From assembly GCA_017165825.1 (NCBI GenBank), contig CM029367.1, positions 6,094,223-6,158,222 on the forward strand: DNA of 64,000 nt. The letters are read 5' to 3'. This DNA is from Hepsetus odoe. Its lineage: Eukaryota > Chordata > Actinopteri > Characiformes > Hepsetidae. Positions 54,721 through 64,000 of the stretch are shown here, piece after piece. The notes beneath the pieces are model-generated. The model had not been told where the DNA came from, did no database searches, and was given only the letters and a program-made list of their open reading frames with translations. The first letter of the stretch is position 1; the number at the start of each line of letters is the position of its first letter. The position numbers were made by a program, and so were the translations under genes.

Positions 54721-57409
54721 TGCATGCAGTTTTATGTGTATATATACATAAAACTGCATTACATTAACACAACAAAAAAAAGTCAGTTTTAATAGTAACA
54801 TTCATAGCCATGCTGCTGGTGTATTTTGACATTAATACAACTATAATAATAATAATATATGATATAATCAACTTTTGTTCTGTGAGTCTAGTAAAACTGT
54901 TTTTTGAGCAAAACTTTTTCGCATGGAATAAAGAAAGTACATGCTGTTCTCCTATTGACAGAAATGAGTACACTAGAGTAGGAGAGTGCAAATACACACA
55001 AATCACTCAGAAGCTTTAAGTGGAAATGGATCAGATTAGCACAGTCTTGTGAAGGAACAGGAGATAATGAGCCTGTTTAAGCATTCAGATTAAAGACAAG
55101 GCGTATCTGAAGCGTGGGGCAAGATTAAAAAGTAATAATGAGTCTAAGTTAGATCTTGAGTTACTTGAGAAGTGTGGGCCATTGGCCACCACACCCTATC
55201 CCTTCTGATCATAGGTGTATTATGAAGACAGGAAGAATCTTCACAAGAATCTTTTTAAAAACATTTGTATTATTTGCTCAACTCAGAAGCATATGCATGT
55301 TGTGACTAGAACAAATGAACCCATTGACATTGCACTGCTGAATCTACACTGGGACAGCAATGTTGGTTATTTTGTGGTTGTTGGTTTTCAAGAGTGTCTT
55401 CAACATGTTTCAGGTGCTCCTCAACGCCACCGGTTATCATGACTAGAAGGTCTGAACTGTCCACATGTTTAGCTGGCTCAGAAGATATGCTCCCTGCATA
55501 GTTAGCATTATGGTACCTGGGGTGTCCTAGCTGGCAGACAGGCAATGAACATGACTAAAGAAGAATGTTAACAACAATGTAAACATCTTTAACCATTTTT
55601 AGTTGCTAAAAATGTGCAGTCCTGTGTCAAATTACATTTCTGTGAAAATATTGTAAAGAAACAAACATATTTTTCATATTTTAAGTTTAACACAGCTTCA
55701 TCTTCCCTAAATAAACACTAGTCTTGCCTTAAAATGTACAGAAGTGTGTTCCCTCTGCGTATTTTTAAATTTGACCACACAAACTTTTGAACACAACTGT
55801 ATCCTACAAGCTATAAATCCAAAAAATAAAACTCAAATGCAATTAAATACTACAATAAAATCTTTTCAGTGGTATGATGGGGCAGGTTGTAACATTTTTG
55901 TTAGTCTTGATGTCCCTTCAGTTAAATGTGCTTTCCCCTTTTAACCATTTTATCTAAGATATTATAGTTTTCATCTTACAAATAATAATGACATGGAAAT
56001 CAATTGCTTGCTAAAGCAAGTTTGTGTCAGATACAGAGAATACTGTTGTTAAAACCTCTCCCGCTATGGGTGTAGGTTGTAACAAAATGAATTAAAGTGC
56101 TTTTGTAGGGAATATTGCTATTGCTTTTGTCTTTTAAAAAGAAACAAATGGTAAAAAATATATATATTTCGTTTTTGTGCGATTTGTTAAGTGAGACAGG
56201 ACCTCCAGGTAAAGCAAAATCATCTTGATATGTTAAAATGAGAAAGAAATTTGAGTGTGTACACTGTTCTTTCCTTAATTACCTTTTGTGCAACAACCCA
56301 TTCTGTTCTATTGAGGCATGACATTGCTAGATTTAAAGCTAAAATAAGTATACACTAAGAACTAAGTACTACAATAAGTACTAAATACTATGAGTACTAA
56401 GCAGCCTAAATTCTGGATGTGTAGTTTACTTTTAAATCAGATTTTGTTACATGAAGATGTTAATGCAGTGCAGAGAGCCTTCCAACTTCTTCTGTCAGAT
56501 CATTAGCGGGTTTGGGTTTGCACAACAGAGACCCTCTGAATGTTGAAACCTGGTTACAAATCTTGCTGATCAGTTTACAGCATGTTTAATTCTGGCTTAG
56601 GGTCAAAGCTTACTGACCTAATGATCATTACATTATCATTTCATATTGGCTAATTGATTTGCTTGGGTTGCAATTTCAGCTTTGAACTTTGTTATATGTA
56701 AGAGTTAATGTCATGACATGCTTCAGTTCTTCTGCAGGCATGCCTCTGGACTGGATCGGAACATCCCAGTCAACATTATTCCAAATAACTGCCATTTCCC
56801 TACACTTTTTGACTTAATTTTAACATGACATTAAATTTATGGTAATACTGGATCTGAATTAGTCTTTGTCCCCACCATGACGCAGGCTGGAAACGTCAAC
56901 ATTTGATCAAGGTCAGCATCAAGCTTTCTAAAGTGAATTAAATATATAAAGAGACTAGCCAAGAAAATAATAATGGCAAATAAAAAGTAAGCCAAAAGAG
57001 CTTGTTGCTTTGCTGCAAAGAGCAAAGTAATCATGGCAGCCATTTGCACTGCTAGCTAGAAGGCCATAATGCTTGAATGCACATTGAAATTATTTGGTTA
57101 AATAAAATATCTTGAACAGTCATCAGAAACCACTAAAAACACATCTAATTCATGCTTTGTGTTTAGAAAGTACTTTGAGGTGCCGATTGATTTTGTCATA
57201 TCTAATTTCCCAGCCCGGCTGTAATGTTGTTAGAAGTATATAGAGAGCTGAAAAGGTGAATGATGATTGAATCTGTGCAGTAATTGCATAACATTGACTT
57301 GCAGATCTCTCAAGACTAAAACCTCTCATGCTAAAACAAATGAGCCTGTATCAGCCTTTTGGTATAATATGTTTTAGGTTATAAAACCATCATTCAACAT
57401 TTTATTTCT
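54721..57409. other. noncoding DNA, nothing firm
   Basis: Unique-looking AT-rich DNA. A palindromic patch, TATGTGTATATATACATA, lies at 54733-54750. The minus-strand ORF at 55306-55545 contains a phrase faintly like reverse transcriptase, but this is not adequate evidence. No exon, RNA gene or SINE was recognised. Confidence 0.4.
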
Positions 57410-57860
57410 GTTTGAACAAGCGTGGTTATAAAATGATGGGGCGAACAAGCCATCTGAGAGAGTTCTATAAGCGAGCACTCATGTCAGTGACCCCTGTGTG
57501 TTGTGGGTCAAGGTCAGCACAGACCAAACAGACCGGCGTTTCCCTCTCAGACTCGGTGGTTTGTTTTGGCCTTGGCCACCGCTCTTTTAAATAGCTTCTA
57601 TCCATCCATCACCTCAGCCCTCTGACATGCTCTAATAGGCCACTGTTTGAAATACAACATCTGCAGGGGCCAGTACTTGGCCTCGTTTTAAAACCTGCCA
57701 GGTCACTAAACGCTCTCCCCTCCCTGCAATCCTGCAAACTGACGAATTTGAAGGAGTGTTAAGGGGGGATATTTATTGAGAATGTGCAAAGAGCTCGTTT
57801 CCAGCAAGCTGGAGAGAAAGGTGGAAAATTTAGTTCTGCAGTAATGGGCGCTGAGTGTTT
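57410..57860. promoter_or_regulatory. candidate conserved noncoding element
   Basis: Complex, GC-balanced block: CAAGCCATCTGAGAGAGTTC, GACTCGGTGGTTTGTTTTGG, AGCTTCTATCCATCCATCAC, AGGGGCCAGTACTTGGCCTC, GGGATATTTATTGAGAATG. It includes the near-palindrome GGCCAGTACTTGGCC. The 60-codon ORF lacks support. Confidence 0.32.
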
Positions 57861-60800
57861 CGAGTGCTGAAAGCATGGGAATGTAATGGAATGGTTGGGT
57901 GCAGCTGCTGCATTTTACCGTTGAGAAGTACCACCTGACAGGAAAGAAAACAAGAATGCCTATTTATGATATGCAAGACTAGAGATCAGATTTGAAAAGA
58001 ACACTGCATTCTTATGTCTGTTTTTTCATTCTTTTTCTTCTGAAAGTGTATTGCTAATCTCAGTGCAGAGAAAGGATACATTTTCTTCAAGTTTGCACAG
58101 AGGATTTAGATTGGAAAGAATGTGGCGTTGATATGACTCTGAATCTCTTTCAATTGGGCACCAGTGGTCACTAATCACATGCTATCCTCCAACCTCTCAG
58201 CCTATGATCGTGAGACCTACTGGGTACAGTATTAATTCGGCTACATGCTCTTAACATTTTGAAGTAAATCACAATGAGTGTCATAATGAACACATCTCTC
58301 ACTTACACTACTTTTTTAAAACTCTAAAAATCATTGATAATTGTTTAATTCCATTAAAATTATATAGTTGTCATTGAAGTATCACAAGCAAGGCAGACAT
58401 TGCAAGGTACATCTTATTGAGTATTTCATGGTGATTTTGGAGGGCTGAGAGATAATATATAATATGCTTTAAAAAACCTATTTAAAGTTATTTCTTTATC
58501 CACCTCATATTTGGAGCATTTTTCAAAGGTCTTCTGAACATGTGTTATAACTTCATTCCTGACATTTTCAATAGCTTTCTCAATTACACATCAAGCTCAG
58601 TTTTAAAGATGTATTAGAGCTTCTTATAAATTATTTATAAACCAATAAAGGTCAAGATGTCTACCTTTATATTAAGATATGTTTGTACAAATACTCAACA
58701 AAATTGATTATACGTTACGTTAATACGTTAATGTAAATGTTCCAACAGAAGATGCCACCATTTGGGGGTGTTGCTCTACCACAGTAGTAAATAGAGATGA
58801 CAAAAACAAAACCCAAATAAACCTCCAAAGTCCCTCCTCCAACTTTTCATTCATCCTAAGCATTCCTCAGGGACACCAACTTCTGGCAGCTTTGACTTAG
58901 CTTTAGTTATTTATGCACTAAAGAGCTCCAGCAACAGTTTATTTTATGCAGATGTCACAGAAAGTCACTAACAAACCTCAAGGGCAGAGAGAGGGCAAAA
59001 GACCTCCCTCTCGATCTTGCCTTCTTGATTTTGATTAATTAGTGCTGAATCACCTGTCCTGAAATACCAAATGGAACGTGGGTGTATGATGTAGGATTGT
59101 ATGTGTTGATTTTTCATATTCGCCATCTTCATCGTCAGCCATTTGGATGTCCTTCTTTTACACAATGCAACCAAGCTATTAAAACTGAAGGCTACCCTTC
59201 GATGTCCCTTTTCACCCATTCTGCTGCATCATACTGAACATCAACAATTACATTGCTGGTGTAAAATTGTGAACATTATTAAAACTGAAACCAACAAAAC
59301 TGTAAGGAATGATGACATTATAAGAAAAGGAATGATGACATTATAAGAAAATAAAATGGCTGACTCAGAACTCAAAAGAATACAGGCTTTCAAATTTAAC
59401 ACAGCAAGCAGCTAGTCAAACAAATTATGAATATTAACAGTTTTTTTTTCAACATTTAATCATATCACTGAAAGCATTGTAGTTTCCAACACTTTGTTAA
59501 GCAACTCTCAGTTAATACAGCACTAATGGCGTATTTCACCTGAAAGTTCATTTTTAGTTGCGCCACTATGGTACCTACAGCATGTTTAATTTTTACATCT
59601 TTAATAAGGTTGTTTTTGGCACGACATGATATCATCCCTCTGTGGTAGGCAGACAATTACTGTCCTTCATGAACAATCCTGGGCCAAGCTTTAAGTTAAT
59701 ATGTGCCACATGTGACAGCCTCTTACCAGGATGCCCTATTTGGTGCTCAAAAAAGTCTAATAGCACCCAATTTTCCCATCTTTGGAAAAAAAGAGTAGAG
59801 GGGTTTGGAGGGAGATGACAGTTGCCGTAGCTTCTATATAAAACACGCTCTGTTTTATGAGGGGAAAAACACAGAAAAGAATTATGCAATTTTACATCAT
59901 TACTTTCAAGCACTTTCCTTAGGGTCCCGTCCCTGGGGTCCTCTAAGTCTCAGCTTGAAACACAAGGAAACATTTTATTCTTGGAGTTGTCATTGTTCTT
60001 TCAGTCCCCTTTGCTTTCTCACATTCACATTAGCAAAAGGGAAATCAACCTGGTGATCTTGACAGGACGAAATGGCACAAGCACCTGCTGCTTTTGAAGA
60101 ATGGAGGTTTGATGAGCAGCACTCTTATGTCATCTAACTCCGCTTTCCTTTTTTGCCTCTTTCTCTTACTCACTCAAACCTTTTGAGGCATTTTTAATTG
60201 TGGCTATTCAGGCATTAATACCTTCGATAGAAGAGTAGGTGAAGCACAACTGAATTCTCTTGTACTGATCATCAATAGACTTGTATGTTGAATATTCATC
60301 TCCCTAAATGGAATTAAGTTGCCTGGGATCTTTACATTGCAAAAAAATGCAGTCCTGCTTAAAATTTAAATCGCTCATTGTAATACACAAAGGGCGCTGG
60401 GCACAGTGAAAATTATGTGAACCCAACATGTGTTCATGATGTACTCGAATATGTTTTCAGGGCTTATGTTTAGTACATGAAATACACATAGCTCTGCGCA
60501 CTAACTGCTCACATACTGTCACACATGACACACCACCAGCAGATATGTGAGGACTCCCAGTTGGTACCCAACATTGTCCAATGTTGTCAACATTTAGTGT
60601 TAAATATCAGCTGAAATCTTATCACTGTGTTGGCAACATTGTGTCAGTGCTGTTTTGATGCTGAAGTTGTTCAATACTATTGTGATCATACAAGGACCAC
60701 CACATACAGATTATTATAATATTAAATAATTTTGCCATGTCTTCAGAGGCCATTCTTGAGTTTCTGAAAAAGAGGTGGAAGATGCTGTGAGAGATCCGAT

Positions 60801-61499
60801 ATGCACTAGACAGAGCAGGGAGGTGGCTGAAGACACCTCCCAATTCTGGTCTTGAAGAATCATTTGTGTGTATTCACTGCTCCCAACACAATTGATCCAA
60901 TGGATCAGCTCTTTAACAATATTTTACTATGTTACAGTTGGATGATTACTAGAGAAAGCACTGAAGTGGGCACAGCAGTTGGGTCTCCTGGTTTGGCAAA
61001 CACTGAGCACTTTTAGATAAATCTGTGCATGATTTATGTTTGATTTCTCCTACTGCATGTACTAACCAACCTTGCTATGAAGAGGCTGTATTTAGGCTGG
61101 CTAGGCTAAATGGTTCCATCTGGTCCTTAATCACAACCAGCTAGTGTGAAGGAAATAATGTAGGTTTGAATTATGTGACATCTTGATATCTCTTATCCTT
61201 CCCAGCAATAGAAAAGCCTTACAAAATATGGTATTTTGGTATTTTATGTTATTTTTATAGTCCAAAAGCAGGGTAACTCTTAAGAAATATCTGTGTGACT
61301 GCTTATAAAATCTCAAAACAATACTTCTATGACAATACTAAAAGTGATAAAAAGCATTGATATAAGCATTGGAGTTGCCCTATGTTAATTCAAAAAGGAA
61401 ACTATTACAACACACCAATGCACGATAAAAAAAAACAATTAAATAAATAAAAATTGTTAAAGTATATCAACACCTGGCATCCCTTTCTTAGGTTCTACT
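57861..61499. other. long noncoding stretch, few features
   Basis: Mostly AT-rich unique-looking DNA. At 59018-59060 a block with GATTTTGATTAATTAGTGCT and AATCACCTGTCC resembles a small homeodomain-rich element. A perfect tandem duplication of about 23 bp (GGAATGATGACATTATAAG...) lies at 59306-59351. ORFs of 93 codons or fewer have no motifs. Confidence 0.4.
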
Positions 61500-61860
61500 A
61501 TATCAATTTGTTGCTTGAACCCATTGAGCTTTTATAATGGAAGGGGTTATAAAACCAAGTTTCTAGGACTTCACCAAACCAAAGTTAGAGGCACTATCTA
61601 TAACTTGAGGGACGATTCATTAATCTTGCCAGGATTAGCTGACCTTCCATAATTTCCCCAAGAGTGCAAATCCTTCAAGAAGTCACCTTGATTTCAAGAG
61701 AACAATTGAGGAACTTAAAGCTGCTCAGGCGGAATTTTCATGATTCCACAGTAACAGACTGAAGTAGTATGGCTTTCATGGGAGAACAGCAGGACATCAA
61801 AACTGTCAATCAAAAGAAATATAAATGCTTGTCTCACTAAAAAAGCATGAACTATTTCTA
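61500..61860 (+). mobile_element. decayed Tc1-like transposon relic
   Basis: Ordered matches to the N-terminal half of a fish Tc1-like transposase gene: TTTCTAGGACTTCACCAAAC, CAAAGTTAGAGGCACTATCT, ATTTCCCCAAGAGTGCAAAT, CATGATTCCACAGTAACAGA, TTTCATGGGAGAACAGCAGG and AATGCTTGTCTCAC. No frame is open and no terminal repeats were found. Confidence 0.65.
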
Positions 61861-62234
61861 TGAACTGTTCTGTCCAAGGTCTTATTTTAAAGATGAGTAC
61901 ATGTCCTACAGTCTCAGAAAGAACTCAAACATATGAGATCAGAAAGCAGGAGCTAGTCTCAGAGTTACACATTAACACAGATTGGAATAAAGGAAGGAAG
62001 GAATGTAGGAAGGAAGGATAGAGAATGGACAGAAGGAAAGATGAGTTTGTGTACTGAGAGGTTTTAATCAATGCATCAGGAAGACATGATAAACTGCAAG
62101 AGAGGCTAATGTGAATGACCAAAGCTTTGCTACTGGATTGCGAGAGTCTTCAAACTTTGGCTGAGTTACAGCAGCCCTAAAAAAAAGGCCATGTTTAAAA
62201 TCTGTGACTTTGCCAGGACATAAATGGTAAATGC
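61861..62234. repeat. noncoding with degenerate (GAAGG)n patch
   Basis: A purine-rich GGAAGGAAGG patch at 61991-62040; the remainder is unremarkable. Confidence 0.7.
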
Positions 62235-62480
62235 ACCATCTGCCCCATGTGCAGCTCGCTCCCTGGCCGACGAGGCGACGGAACATAATCAGCTATCCAC
62301 AGATGTCGACGGAATGTAAACACAAACGTGCGCGTGTCTCATCAGACAAATCTACGGGACGATAAACATGCCATTTAATATGCATCATGTTGCCTACATA
62401 ACCATGGCAACGATCGCAGGCCTGCTTTGCCTAGACGAGCTTCTTTGAGAATTCTCCCATTCTCACTCTATCATTAAACT
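62235..62480. promoter_or_regulatory. strong candidate conserved element with RFX-type site
   Basis: Complex, CpG-retaining sequence: GCTCGCTCCCTGGCCGACGA, GGCGACGGAACATAATCAGC, CACAAACGTGCGCGTGTCTC, CATTTAATATGCATCATG. ATAACCATGGCAAC at 62398-62411 contains the half-site CCATGGCAAC of an RFX X-box, and GTTGCC lies just upstream at about 62389. Retained CpGs and lack of coding frames suggest regulatory DNA. Confidence 0.38.
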
Positions 62481-63324
62481 GATGCCTCCTATTGTTGCAG
62501 ACCAGAGCCAGGAATACAGTCACAGATCATTTATATCATGGTCAAAAGTCAATGTACAAAGGCAGCTTTGTACCATCTACAGTTTGCCTTAGAAATGACA
62601 TAGTCATTTATGCACCAATCACTCTGCTTTATTAGCATCAAGAAAAGCAAGATAAACTCAGACTTTGTGCTGGGAAATGGCGAACTAAAAAGTAATCAGA
62701 TTAAAATAACCTCTGCATGCCCTTTATATCCCAATATATTGGCCATTTCCATTATATTTAGCTATGCTATGGTTGGCCTGTGAATGGTGATGGCACCAGA
62801 AAGAGCAACTCATCTGCCATTACTGAAACTTATTTGATGTTTGGTCATTTTCATCATTCATGGCTGTGAGCTACAAGCTACTGTTGCGAAGTGTAATATT
62901 GTTCTGGCATGTTGTGGTATGTAATAGGCTCATTGTCTGACTCATGAAAACCTTATGATTTCTTACAGAGACAAAAGTGGACGCCAGTATTTTTACATTT
63001 TTTTGATGCAACATTTTAATTATGTTTGCTGTAAACAAATTCAAAGTATAGCTTCTCCTCATGGCTCAATTTCAGCTGAAAACAAGTGTTTTAACATAAT
63101 ATTTTTCCACTAGTGATGTGTTTTCCAATGTCAGGTAAAGTGAAGAACAATGAGGGGTCGGATATATCTGGGATATAAGTGAACAGTCAGAGTGCCCATA
63201 CTGATCCTAGTCTACTGTCAACAGTGCCTGCAAATATGAACATGTGAATCAAAACTTGGCCAGAAGGTAATAAGCTGAAAATAGATTTTTTTTTTTTTTT
63301 TACCATATGGGGACAGGAAGCTGT
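62481..63324. other. noncoding DNA, nothing firm
   Basis: A poly(T) tract at 63285-63301 immediately before the next relic. Confidence 0.4.
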
Positions 63325-63483
63325 ATACTGCTTATCTGGAAGAGACTGGACCAGGATGTACTATGACAAGAGGGCAAGCCTTTGGAGGCAGTGTGATGCC
63401 CTGGGCAATAATCTGTTGGGAAACCCAGTCTCGTCGCATTCATAGAGATGTTCCACCTACCTACGTCATGGACCAAGTACAGT
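63325..63483 (+). pseudogene. Tc1-like transposase fragment
   Basis: The plus strand reads RGQAFGGSVMPWAIICWET near 63370-63420 and then a decayed HRDVPPTY...DQV phrase. These match the mid-catalytic segment (GGGSVM-W-...) of the family whose later segment is seen at 49406-49540. Broken on both sides. Confidence 0.7.
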
Positions 63484-64000
63484 CCTCTCAAGCTAGACTA
63501 ACAACATTTAGGAAGAAAAATAGTTGAGGAACAATGAGGAAAACATACTGTAGGTCTTCTGGATGTCCTACATACATATTTAATCTAGAAAGGGCAAAAT
63601 TTCTCTTAGCTTTGCACTCAATTAGTATTCTAATCCCACAGAGGCACTAACATACATTTTCATGATCACAAACATGTTTTATAGCCCCTTGTTTTTCCAT
63701 GGGGGAGATTTTCCCCAGTTTAGTCCTGTTAAATTCAACTTCTTAGCTAGGATTCCCCAGGCACACAACACCAGCAGCACTGTGAAAGTAATGGCTAGCA
63801 TGTGCGCCCTCCAAGCATAAAGGAATACACTAATCACTGATTCTGTTACAGCTATCAGACAACCTAAGCGACGAGGGGACATATCCATGGTTTGAACTGA
63901 ATGTTCAGCTGTAATAGTCACATTTTGCCACTGGTAATCATAATGCATTCAGATCAAGCCAATATCTATCTAATATCCTGCCATTTCAACCCATATTATT
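63484..64000. other. noncoding DNA, nothing recognised
   Basis: An 89-codon minus-strand ORF (63679-63948) includes a hydrophobic stretch (LAITFTVLLVLCAWGILA) that could span a membrane. No start context, splice sites or family match support it as a gene. Confidence 0.35.

Noticed and set aside
55306..55545. Minus-strand ORF with a phrase (SSDLLVMITGGVEEHLKHVE) like the reverse-transcriptase region after YxDD
   Set aside because: The YxDD motif is absent, flanking sequence does not fit pol, and the ORF is only 79 codons. Profile search against Gypsy and BEL pol would decide.
63679..63948. 89-codon ORF with one hydrophobic segment
   Set aside because: A single possible membrane span in AT-rich DNA is not enough; no family match or exon signals.
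1..64000. CRISPR arrays, bacterial promoters and operons
   Set aside because: Repeats here are microsatellites, SINEs and transposon ends; no regularly spaced repeat-spacer array, and the window is eukaryotic.

Overview
This window looks like nuclear DNA of a ray-finned fish, probably an ostariophysan (an inference). The grounds are several Tc1-like DNA transposon families, at least two tRNA-derived SINE families, many long (TA)n, (TG)n, (GA)n and (TAA)n microsatellites, GT-AG introns and AT-rich noncoding DNA. There are no bacterial operons, no Shine-Dalgarno spacing and no ORF longer than 249 codons. The only ORF of that size is a decayed transposase.

The window is gene-poor. One convincing protein gene was found: a compact four-exon gene on the plus strand (23063-24414) encoding 193 residues. 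All three introns are phase 1 with GT-AG ends, there is an in-frame stop upstream of the start, and an ATTAAA signal lies downstream. I do not recognise the protein. A much weaker set of possible exons, with the same phase pattern, lies at 53298-53906. One tRNA-Asp(GTC)-like gene or pseudogene lies at 48595-48666, just upstream of a SINE in the same orientation.

Most recognisable sequence is repetitive. SINE family A (about 190 bp, seven copies) and SINE family B (about 250 bp, twelve copies) both carry A/B-box-like tRNA heads. A third retroposon, family C, has three copies; two carry clear 13-14 bp target-site duplications. Tc1-like DNA includes a nearly full-length element with TA target sites and a nested SINE (13091-14839), an internally deleted element with 34-bp inverted repeats (46082-46882), two inverted 3-prime ends about 5 kb apart, and at least four transposase relics. 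Foldback elements lie at 7370-7771 and 54247-54428. A G-rich 64-bp minisatellite lies near 5940-6120.

Between the repeats are blocks of higher-complexity DNA rich in homeodomain-like, PBX/MEIS-like or RFX-like motifs but lacking credible coding potential (for example 15570-16160, 27000-27400, 43960-44350 and 62235-62480). They suggest a gene-desert regulatory landscape around a developmental gene outside the window. That is inference: conservation could not be tested here. Repeat names come from recognition of typical fish sequences, not from a database search.
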